26,021 bases of DNA from the NCBI GenBank assembly GCA_000969725.1, contig JXSR01S002290.1, one strand, 5' to 3'. The notes below the pieces were generated by a model. That model ran no database searches. It was given only the letters and a program-made list of their open reading frames with translations, and was not told the DNA's origin. The DNA comes from Ophiothrix spiculata (taxonomy: Eukaryota; Echinodermata; Ophiuroidea; Amphilepidida; Ophiotrichidae). Positions 12,865 through 24,800 of this stretch are shown here, piece by piece; position 1 is the stretch's first letter, and each line of letters opens with the position of its first letter. Made by a program: the position numbers and the translations under genes.

Positions 12865-15800
12865 CTGTGGAAGAGAAAAAACAAGACGTTTGTATTAAAT
12901 GGTAAAAAGCTTATTTACATTATGCCTGAAGTAAACACAGTACATTCATCATCTGAAACTGTTTGAAAAGAGGAACTAAACTAAGACTAGCCATAAAAAC
13001 ATTTTAAATTGTGTTACCTTTTGGAATCTCTAAGTAAATGTCTTTGGTTGGTATAAAAAGGTGAAGAAAATTCTGTATATTCAAGTCATTCTTTGGAATC
13101 AAACCCTAGGAATAGCTGAGAAAGGTAAGGCACGGTTCCCAATTCATGACGAAAGCTTTTGTGTTATAAGGGCGGGCTTGACGCAATTGTGAAAAATATT
13201 GAGTCTTGATTCAAAGATAGATGTTTTTTTGTGTATTAAATGATGCAGAAAAATGGCGGTTGGGCCTCTTATAATTATAAAAACTACTTCAAAGGAGGTA
13301 GATATGCGTTTCTCCTGATTTTTTTGCATCATGACTCAAAATACCTTTTGTTGTGGTTCTTGCGTTAAAGCCCTCCAAATGTCGGAAGAGGAATTCCGTC
13401 ATGATTTGGGAACAAGGACTAAGTACTACAACAACTGCACAAGCACAAAGCTAACCTACTTATTGATTAAAGTAAAGTATAGGGTGTATCAGGTATTTAT
13501 GTCAAGTTCTCTTTAATATGCCAGACAAGAGGTCAATATCTATATAATTTATTTATTCTTTTAACACTACAGACAAAGCAAACCAATTTTGGATTAGTTT
13601 CGAAAGAATTAAAGAAAACCTCCTAGGTGAAAAAAGACGTTAAAGTTTGAGTAAAATATAGTGTGCTGGTTCTGGGTGGTTCAACTGGAATAAGCAATAA
13701 CCAACTGCCCAGAACCGCACAGAACCAGCAGACAACCGCAGGTTGAGTTTTGTAAGGAAAAAAATGTTTAGGGAATGTCTGAAAAGTATTGGTCACAGAT
13801 AATCACTATACAGTAAAAACACTTTATAACAAAATTGCTGGGTGGGGACAGAGATATTATTTCTTTTATCAAAAAACTTTTGTTATATCAGGTTTTAAAA
13901 ACAATAAAAAACAAAGAAAATTAGCTAATACAAGAAGAAATCTTTATAACAGGATTTCCTTATATCAGATTTTGTTATGAGTTTCTACTGTAGTTGGAGA
14001 TCTTCCAGACAGCCTACAGAAAGAAAATAGAAGGAATTTTGTTTTGTCTCGTACTTATTCATAGGTCCTTGAAGTATGACTCCATTACAAAAATTCTGCA
14101 CCCATTTTGGTACATTTTGCACATCATCAGTGTTCACAAAGCCCAGAGAGTTAATTTCGTTATCCTCAATAGAGGGCGACGGCATAGGTGCATCAGATGA
14201 CTTCCAAGATGGTGCACCTAGTAATGTATCAGCAAACATCATGGGTATTCCATATATGGCATCAAAGGCAGTGGTACCTGTAAACAAAATATACAGAACA
14301 ATATTTCACGATTTATATTCCTTTTCTGTTTAGTGGCATGCACACAAATATCTAGCTAGCAATTTAAACTATAGTATTTTTGGAAAAGTTGTTACCAACC
14401 CTTTAAACACAAGCATAGCATAGTTTAAAATATTTTATCACAAAGCAGGATTCATCTTGATAAAGTTGAACTGTTATATTTTGCCAGGGGCAATCTAAAC
14501 GTGTCATAAAGCCCATAAATATTGAGGAAACAAATACACTTTAATATGATAAATCAACAAAAAACATTAAATTGTAGATGCAAGGCAAGGATGCCACCTC
14601 CATCATGTATTAATTTCAAGAGCGAACAGACTTTCGCTGTTCTTCAATTATGGTGATAACATAATGATTTTGTCATTCATTTGAATATGAATTTATGCTA
14701 TGGATCTTTTTAAGNNNNNNNNNNNNNNNNNNNNNNNNNNNNNNNNNNNNNNNNNNNNNNNNNNNNNNNNNNNNNNNNNNNNNNNNNNNNNNNNNNNNNN
14801 NNNNNNNNNNNNNNNNNNNNNNNNNNNNNNNNNNNNNNNNNNNNNNNNNNNNNNNNNNNNNNNNNNNNNNNNNNNNNNNNNNNNNNNNNNNNNNNNNNNN
14901 NNNNNNNNNNNNNNNNNNNNNNNNNNNNNNNNNNNNNNNNNNNNNNNNNNNNNNNNNNNNNNNNNNNNNNNNNNNNNNNNNNNNNNNNNNNNNNNNNNNN
15001 NNNNNNNNNNNNNNNNNNNNNNNNNNNNNNNNNNNNNNNNNNNNNNNNNNNNNNNNNNNNNNNNNNNNNNNNNNNNNNNNNNNNNNNNNNNNNNNNNNNN
15101 NNNNNNNNNNNNNNNNNNNNNNNNNNNNNNNNNNNNNNNNNNNNNNNNNNNNNNNNNNNNNNNNNNNNNNNNNNNNNNNNNNNNNNNNNNNNNNNNNNNN
15201 NNNNNNNNNNNNNNNNNNNCAAAAACAACATTCAGTCACATTATTACTTGTAATTATAAAACATCTTGTGAGGAGCTTTACAACCTTTAAAAATTCTCCA
15301 TGGATTAACGTGTTGTAATTATTGTTAGGTCCTGCATGGCCATAATCAGATAATGACACAAATTCTAATAACAAATTTAGTTAATAGTATCATAACATTC
15401 AAATAGAACATAACTAATGGAGATATAAGAATCACAGGTACCTTTTCCATATTCTGAGTTCATCAATTTCCCCAACAAAGTTGTCCAGTGGCTCAAACCC
15501 TGACCCATCAGCAGATGGCTGCCATCTACCAATTGTCAGAGTTCCATCACTTGAAAAGATTTCCCCTGGGAATGTAGAGCTCCATCGCCGTGGATACCCA
15601 CTTGAGTCAAACACATACAGATCCAGATTGAAGTGTTTTTGGTCCCAAACAAGGGATATTTGATTCCATAGTGCTATTTCTAAGCTTAAGTCAGTTGTGA
15701 TGTTAGTATCCCCATAATGTAGAGTAATAACTCCAAATGCATTGGACACAAAAAATGTCTTGGTACTGCTGTACGATAAGATTGTTCCTCCATCTCCACA

Positions 15801-18800
15801 CAATATGCCACAAGTTTTTACAAGCATCTCTATGCAAATATATTGCCCACCAAAAATACGAGTAGTCTCCAGCACAGCTGCCGAGTTATTAAAAACAAGA
15901 GAGCTACCAGCATAAGATGGTCCAGCACATCCACCATCTGCATTGTCATAGAAAAGATTTTGACAGAGTCTATTTGTCTCCACTTCTTCTGAGATACCTT
16001 TCTGACTACCTCCTGCACCAAATCGTCTCCGTCGATTACTGGACTTACAAGGACCACAAAGCCCAGGAGGAGCAGGAATCATTCCACATGTATCTGGAGA
16101 AATTTTCAAATCAACTATCAAATAATTTTTCATGATCGAAACATGTATGTACAAACCAAAGTTTTTGTCAGTTATTTCATAACCAGTTCTTGACATCTTT
16201 TTAACCATGATGGCATTGCCATCATGGCCTTGTAGTTCCAAAACATTGTCTGTGTTTGCATCAATACCATTAAGATGCACAGCAGACTCATACAAATTTT
16301 GTTGTTGTATGGTAACACTATAAGGGGCAATGCTTATGCCAATACCATTCAAGCAGATTGACTTTGTCCCGCATGTTACTTGTTCCACCTGCAAAGAATA
16401 AAGTTAGAAAAATAAAATAAATTACAAATATACCATCTTTAGAACAATCTCTTGGATTATAATAATGGGTTTTACAAGACGAACATTGATAAATCCCACA
16501 CAAGACGAACATTGATAAATCCCACACAAGACGAACATTGATAAATCCCACAAACTCAAAGTCAACAGTAAGCCTAATTGGCCAGTGGTCAGCGACAATT
16601 TTGCAGGAATATGGCTCTTTAAAATGGGACTTTGCAGGGGTAAATTGCAGTAAATGTCTTGAAAATCATTAAATTTGAAGAATTCCTCTAATTGCAAGAA
16701 CATTGTTTTTCAACCTGTATCAAGCTTGGAGCATTCCTAGTATAGTTTGCAATTTTGTGGTTTGTTTTGTCTTGGTGACTTAATCTTAAAACTTAATATC
16801 TATCACAAATATGTCTGGGTAAAGCAAATTTGTTTCAATGTACACACTTAAATACACCCATATAAAGCTGTTAAATTCCTTTCCTTAGAACGTTTTAAAT
16901 AATAAATTTAAAGCAACCGACATCAAGTTTTATTCCCATGTGTTTTGTATCCACAATATTCTGAAAATATAAGCGAAACAGCAAACAAGATTTAAAAAAA
17001 TATCATTTTTTTATTCTAATTTTCCTGCAAATGACTTTCAAAACTGTAACTGTTATTATCGTCTGTTACTGGTAACTCATTTGTGTAAACCAGCCATATA
17101 TTTTGCAAAACAATTGTATGTAACTGATGATATCTTACCTGAATCTCTATTCCAGGAAGCTCTGCAAGCAAGAACACTCCAATTTTGTTGACTCCAAATG
17201 TCTGGCCTTCATAGTTTGTATACTCCCCAGAACGTGCTGCACAGGTCATTGTGATATCATAAGGAAGTTCTGGTACAAGCAAGGAGCAATCACTGCCACT
17301 ATATCCATCAGTGCAAGATCCACACTCTGCATCACCTTGCCAGTTAGGTAGACAAAGACATTTTCCTGTGTTGGGTTCACATCTGCCATGTCTGTTACAC
17401 GGCTGAAGGGGACCACCACCAGGGCAGATAAAGTTACACTTATGTCCCCAATAACCAAGTTTACAAACACAAATGTCATCTGTGAATTTTCCAAAAAAGC
17501 ATTCTTGTTCACAGTTTGGACCGCCATATACTGGAAACAGTCGATTGGGAAAATTATTACAGAGGTGTCTTGCAGGCCAAGTATTAAGATCAAGGGTTGC
17601 TTTACAATATGTTGCAAATGAAAGAGTTGCATCCAAACTGCTATCGATATCACCTGTTTTTGCAATATCAGTAAGACAAGCCATGTAATGATACTGTACA
17701 CTGGTTGTCAAACTACCACACTGACTGTACAATGTATAGTCATAAAAGATAGAATTGCATTTTTCATAGGCTAAGTCTTCAAGCTCCTTGGTTGGAAAGT
17801 CTACAATTGTTGTAAAACTGTCTGATAGTGATTTGAAGATTGGTGCATCTGACTGCCACCATTGTGGTCTTAGACTTGCATCCATTGGGAAAGCCATATT
17901 ATGTTCTGATACGATGTCAATTGCTGTAATTCCAGATCCAGAGTCAAATGGCCAAAACACTTTCACTGAAGGTTTAAATCTGGAAAAAGTCTGTCTCCAT
18001 GATGTCAAGATTTCACTTGGTGAAAGCAGATGATCTATGATGACAACATTGTCTATGTAACCTGTGAAAACACCATCTGGAGGAACAGAACCATCAGTTG
18101 GAAGCTGCCATGTTCCAAATCCAAATGTTCCATCAACAGGAAACACATTGATGCCAATGTTATAGTAGAAATAAAATAATCTTCCATCTTCATTGATGCT
18201 ATGGAAATCCATGCGACCTGTCAAACGATTGTATACAATAGATACCTGTAACCATTCATCAAGTGGCACCTGAATGTTTGTGTCAACATTAGAATGTCCA
18301 AACTGCAAATGAAATGTGTTGCTAATCACTGAAACAGCAAATGTACTTGATTTTGAGTAAGACAACAGAGTTCCAGATGAAGACTCTATGTACTTGACAA
18401 AAAGTTGTAATGTGAAATGTCCAGATGCAAAGATGACCTCTGAGAGTGGTGAGGAGATAATACCAGAGCTGTTGAAAAACAGACCATAGCCTGCAGATGA
18501 TGGGGAAGGTACCAATGGAAATCCATGATAAATGTGCGTGCTGAAGGATTGATGAATCAGGCTATCTGAGAAGGGGAGTTTTGATTGCTGACAATATTGT
18601 AATATCAAGCTATAGTTAAGAGGATTAAAACTAGCATATTCAGCTAATCCAAGGTGCTGAATTTGACAGACAGGATCAATACATTCAGGTTCTGTTGCTA
18701 TGCATGGTCCACTTATTCCAGTCGATTTCTCACAAGATGTCTGACTTACACTAAATTCAATGTTAATGTATATCCCAGTTGTATGGAGAATCAGCAAGAA

Positions 18801-21800
18801 ACCATCTGGTCCAGTAATTCTATACCTTGTTGCATCAATTCTTGACAAAACAAAGTTACCATTAAGAGTCATATTTAATCCAAGAGCAGTTTGTCTATCG
18901 TTTATGAGAATAAGTGGTTCACCAAATTTTACAACGGGTGCTTGAAAGATAATAACAGTTGTGGATATATTGATAGCTAATGCACTGATACAAGCATCAA
19001 GGTTTTCTGCAGGAGCTTGTCTTATCTGTATTGCTATATTGTCATCTTGGTAGAATACAAAATCTCCATAGTTCGTTAAGATCACACTTGAGCCATCAAA
19101 CATTGTGAAAAATCCACCAATGAACACAGAACTATGTCTGACTTGTGATGCCTGATTAATGGTTTGAACTGGCAGTGAACAGTCATCTCCAAGCCAGCCT
19201 GAAGAGCATGTGCTACAATCAGAAGTACCCTGGAAATTGATGTGGCATTCACAGGTTCCTGTATCTTGGTTGCAATTTCCATGGTGATTACATGGTGATT
19301 GAAGACCTCCAGGGCATACATCAGTGCATGACGATCCCCAGAATCCATTACTGCAGGTACAGCTGGTAGCGTTAACATTATCTGAGAAGAAACATTGTGT
19401 ATTACAGTCTGGTCCTATCCAAATTGGGAAATGTATATCATTGAATATATTACAGGATTGGCTCGCGGGCCAGGATATAGGTTGAAGTTTCAAAGTTTTT
19501 AAACAGAAATCTGAAATAGCCATTGTAGCAGAAAGCGCACCGTATTTGCTGCCAGAAAATTCATAATCATGAATACAAGCAACTTTGTAGAAGTCTAGTA
19601 TGGTTTTGTTCAAAAATGAGCACTGGGTTAGCATTGATGTAGATTGTATGACACTGGTGCACAAAGAGTATGCCTTATCTTTTGCCGGAGAGTGACTTGA
19701 AGTGTACTTGATAGCTGGAAGCACAATGTTGGCATATGAAAAACGCCAAGTTGGGATATTAGTTGTAAATGATTGCGATGCCAAAGACAAATTGACATGC
19801 CCTATAGAATCAATGGCTACATCACCTTGACCTTCATCAAACTTAAACAAACATGATAGATGCTGCTCTTTAGTTTGGTAGTTTGTTCCATAGTTGGTCT
19901 CAATATCAAATATAGTCAGTGCTTTCTTCCATATACGAAGCTCATCTATGCTACCAATAAAATTGTTGGATATTGGGCGGACTTCACTCCCATCTGCTGA
20001 TGGTTGCCATGTTCCAACAGCAAGATATCCTCCTGGTATAAAGGCACTCACATGTGAATCAAACTGTTTTGAGTTCTGCATTATATCTCCAGTAGAATCC
20101 ATAATGTATATTTCCAATAGTGTGAGATCTCTTTTCCAGACTAAGCTGATTTGGTTCCATGTGTCATGTTCTAGTCTTAGACCTGTATCAAATACCTCAC
20201 CTGCAATTGACACATGAATTGTTCCATTAATATAAACATTGAAACTTGACATTGTGCTGTAGGATATGACAACACCTTCATCACTTTCTGCTCTGACAAA
20301 GAATTCAACTGTCACATCTATGTTCTCATCAAAAGTATCATCAAGGACATCTGAGGAAACATAGCTGTTAGCAAAGTGAAGACTGTGACCTGCTCCAGTT
20401 TGTTCATATTTTTCATGATAATTCTGTTCCTGAAATAATGGTGAAAAGAAACTATCAGGGTCATCAACTACCCACTGCGAGTCCTTTATCATATGTTCTG
20501 TATCCATGTCTGGGACTTGATTTGGGTCCTTTGTAACATGTTCTATATTAGTGACATCATTGGTGCTGTTTCCATCACATGTTCCACATATACCATCAGA
20601 TTCAATGCAAGATGTTGAAATCTGTTGTACAGCTACATTTAAAGATCTATCAACAACCCGGACAAGAAGATTTGCATTTGCTGAAGCCTTACTGGTAATC
20701 TCATATTCATGAGTTGATAGATGCCTCAATGTGAAATGTTCCATTGAATAGGAGGTATTTTCAAGTTGTACAAATTGGTCATTGTGCCATGAAAGTATTT
20801 GATCATTTGTTGTGTATCCTGCTCTCAGTACTATGGTGTCCTCTTGGCTGCGTACTGCAACTGCCACAACACAAGCTGATTGGCTATAGCATGGAACTAT
20901 TCTGATTTGAACTTCAATATCACCATTTTGAATAAGGTTATATTCCCCTGGTTCCTTGAAGTCAAAGCTTACTCCATCAAATATTGTAAAGTGGCCTTGT
21001 CCAAACACACTACAAATAGGTCTTATTTGGTCCTCCTCTGAATCTGGGTCGTTCAACAAGCAATCTTTTCCACTCCATCCTGGAGCACACTTTGTACAGT
21101 TACTTTCATCTGACCACGTCAATTCACACTGACACTGCCCTGTTTCTTGAACACACACCCCATGACTAAAACAAGGTGCTTGAATTCCTCCTGGACATAT
21201 CTCTGTGCAAGCAAATCCCCAATAGCCTGATTCACAATTACATGTCCGGGTTTTGACATCAAAACCACCAAATACGCAGACATCTTTCAAGCATCCAAGA
21301 TCTTCCAATAGGTCAACATCAGTGATATTGTTACATAAGCTACTCACAGCAGAGTGTGGAAGGTGCAGAACAGCAGTACAGTAAGTAGAATATGCACTGA
21401 GAGACCGGGCAGCTGATTGAAGGTCTAAATCACTTGCAATATCCATCAAACAAGTGTGGTAATAAAACTGAGCAAGTGGTCGACCTAGATATGGCTCACA
21501 CTGCTGTTTCAAATCACTCTCTAATATCAAGTCACTACAATGCTGCTCTGCATCATCTAATGTGATGTCCGTTTTCTTAAATTTATTGTAAATTCTTGCT
21601 ACAAAATCAAACTTCTCAATGGGTATTGGTGTTATAGGTATTCCAACAAGATGCCATTGTGGACCAATAGTTTCTGGTAAGTTGATATCATGATGGTGAA
21701 CTAAATCTCTGACTACAAGACCATGTCCCTTAGACATCTTCCACAGACCTCCAAGATCAGGTGAGTCTGCTTGTACATCCATATGATAGTTTTGCCATAC

Positions 21801-24800
21801 CAAAAGAATATCAAAAGTTCTCTTCCAAATACGGACTTCATCGATGATTCCTCTGAACTCTGTAAACCGTGGTCTCCCAAAACTAAGATCAAGTCCTGGT
21901 GGGCTTCTTCCTAAAGCTAATCTACCTCCTGGTTGGAATAATCCCTTTGATAAAATAAAACTTGATCCTTGTAGTGAGCCATCATCAGATATGTAATACA
22001 ATGTGCAACCTCCAGTGGTCCTGTAGTACATGAAGGATACAAATCCCCATTGATTGGTTGGAGTGATTATCTTTGTGTCTATCACATTTCTATCAAAGTT
22101 CAGTTTGAGTGTTATGTCATTAGTGATTGCAAAAGAATGATACTTTTCCACATATGCCAGCAGGGTACCTCCATACAAATAAGGATCATCACCTTTGACC
22201 AAGAACTCCAGGGTGACATTACTGTCAAGATCAAATGTATTGATTAAAGGATCACTGACACATCCAGTATTGTCATAATACAATGCTAGTCCTGCAGGCA
22301 GTTGTAGTTGATTGATGAAATGAGTGGTCACATCCAGTGAAATCCTGCATCGGTCTGCAAATTGACCATTAATGATACTGTATGTGATATCATTCAAATG
22401 GATGGGTGTACCATCTGTGTAACTAAAGTCATCATCTCTGTTACTGTTACAATTTCCACACAAGGTATCTTCCATTTCCAGACACTGATCTTTTGTCATT
22501 ACCACTTGTACATCGATAAACAAGTCATGCACAATTATTGTAATATTACTTATACCAATATGCTTCAATTCATATGTAGTAGGCGATGTTCTTATCAGTT
22601 GATGACCTGAATGGAATTGGTGTTTAATGTCAAAGATCATCTCTTCTTCATCAAGCCAAATTTGGTGTTCATTATCACCACTGACATGAAAGGTAAGGTT
22701 GTTTGTTGGAAGTTGTATCAACACAACTTTTGTACACACTATGTTGTCCGTACAGGGCACTTGGCGAATGTATACTGTAACATCATCAGACTTTGACAAG
22801 ACAAATTCTCCTTGTACATCTAAGTTAAATGCAGTCCCATCATATATCACATAATGTCCATAGCTGAACACAGAACAAACTGCAAAAGCTGCCTCATTGT
22901 CTATTTTGACTTCAACTGTAGAACACTCTGGCCCCATCCATCCTTCAGCACATGTTGAACAGTTAGAGTGTGTATAATACACAGGGCAGCTACATGATCC
23001 ATCTGATTCTGAGCAGTATCCATGATTATTACATGGCATAGCTGCCCCACCATCACATTGGCTATCACAATAATCTCCCCAAAATCCAGAGAAACATGAA
23101 CACTCTTCCTGAGATGTACCTGAAGCATACCCTGACACACAAGATACATCACAATCACTCCCTATCCAATATGGAAATTGTCTTCTTGGATATTCAGTAC
23201 AATGTGGTTGTGCTGGCCATTTTGTAGTCTCTTTCACAAACTGGCACTGGTCACTAAATGCCAAAAGTATTTCCATAGTCTCTTCCACATCCCCACTGTT
23301 AGCTGAATCATGTTGACAAATGAGGTTGTAGTAATCACCTAAAGACAGGTCAGTGCACAAATCGGTAAAGTTTGAGTTCAAGATGATATTGGCACAAAAA
23401 TTGGCGACTTCTTCTCCAAGATCTTCAGATGTGTAGACCTTTTTGTATAGAGACTGTGCTTCAGTAACTGTGTTATATTGTATATTCGCAGAGGAGAAAG
23501 TCCATAATGGAGCTCTCCAAGGCTTCGTTGTTATATGGAATGTTCCAGAAGACACTTTGTCATGTAAAGTCTGTCCTTGGCCTTCATTAAGTGGCCAGTA
23601 ACTAGCAAGATCTGTTTTTGTAGGTACGGTGTACAATCCAACATGAGTTTTTAATTCTGATCTTTGAAACAGTCTCTTCCATATCTTGACATCATCAATC
23701 CAACCATTGAATCCTGCATATGGTAGTCTTCCTTCAAATCCGATTGGTGGATTCCATTGTCCTAGTGTTAGTACACCACCTGGTGCCAATATATCAACAT
23801 TTCCAAATGAAAAGATATGGCTAAGACTAATCCCTTCAGGATTAAAGCAATACAAAAATATGAGTTTTGTTGACTTTTGCCAAACCATGGCCACATGGTA
23901 CCAAGTATCTGCATCTATGTTAAATGATGTCGAAAACTCCTTTTCCTTATATCGCATTATCAGATGTTTATTACATTTGATGATTGCAAGTGTATCTTCC
24001 AAAGTGTATGACATAATGACTCCACACTTGGTCATACTGGAATGGATTTTCAACAGGAATTCTATTGTGACATCAGAATGTGAGAAAGTGTTGAGTATTC
24101 CAGACTTGGCTCCTGTGTCATTGAAGAACAAAGCATAACCAGCACCAGAATTGTCTATATCTTGGATTTCAGCATACTGACTATAACCATATACAAACAA
24201 TGAAGGGCTTGTTTTAACAGTCCATGATGGACCAAATATTTCATGAATCGTGGTCTGATTCAGCTTTACAGACACATTTTCATCATCTCCAATAGTGTTG
24301 CCTTCTCTTGTCACAAAATCATTCCCCTGATTTCCATCACATCTTCCTAAGAGGCCATTGATTGTAGCACAGACAGATTGGTGAGCTTTGATGCGTAGGT
24401 CTAGATATCTTCCTCTGATGTATACATCAACAAACAGAGCATCATCAGAAGAAATCCTGTAGTGATTGTATGCAACAAGACTTATAAAGTTTGATCTGGA
24501 TATGTGTTGTGTGTTACCTATTCCTGCTTGCTTTCCATCAATCCAAACATGGCCACTCATTTCATCATCAGTAAAGCCTCCATGTATTGTCACTGTTGAT
24601 TGCGAAGTAAATTGTATTGCAAATGCATTGACACATGTGCTATATGAGTTGTAGGAACATGGAACCATTCTGATTTGAGCTGTAACATCATCAGTAACAA
24701 AGAGGCTATGTTCTCCAATTCCATAATAAGTATACATTGCCCCATCAAATGTTGTAAAATGACCTTGTCCGTACATCATACCATAGTTGAACTTTTGTAC

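Larger units (their letters stand above)
12865..14054 (-). other. Intron C-D (1,190 bp), rich in small transposons
   Basis: The intron begins GTACGAG and ends CCACAG on the minus strand and separates phase 2 exon ends. It holds three inverted-repeat elements (13134-13414, 13664-13742 and 13811-13990) within 860 bases. Open frames in it are chance. Confidence 0.8.
12675..17534 (-). repeat. Unit 5, the only unit interrupted by introns
   Basis: The EGF block lies in exon A (KLGYWGHKCNFICPGG, TDGYSGSDC, about 17470-17280). The vWD domain starts GEYTNYEGQTF (about 17232-17200), crosses a phase 0 intron and ends with GLCGPC followed by the RRRR run in exon B. The LamG-like domain starts in exon B and must finish in the missing exon. 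The Cys-rich segment is split between exons C and D and contains CVTAVSASNSTEDG and IWPAKPLCND. With introns removed and about 98 bases allowed for the missing exon, the spacing matches the 1.88 kb period of the other units. Confidence 0.8.

Noticed and set aside
12884-12884. TTG at 12884 (and likewise at 24917, 16394 and 14287) as start codons
   Set aside because: Three lie just inside introns before good acceptors and the fourth lies inside an EGF block; animal genes rarely start at TTG.
14673-15374. Long frames crossing the N run
   Set aside because: They consist almost wholly of unknown bases. The flanking residues show no homology to the units.
16422-16703. Frame over the triple repeat as a small repeat protein
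   Set aside because: It lies inside a well-supported GT-AG intron, and the repeated peptide simply reflects the 26-bp units.
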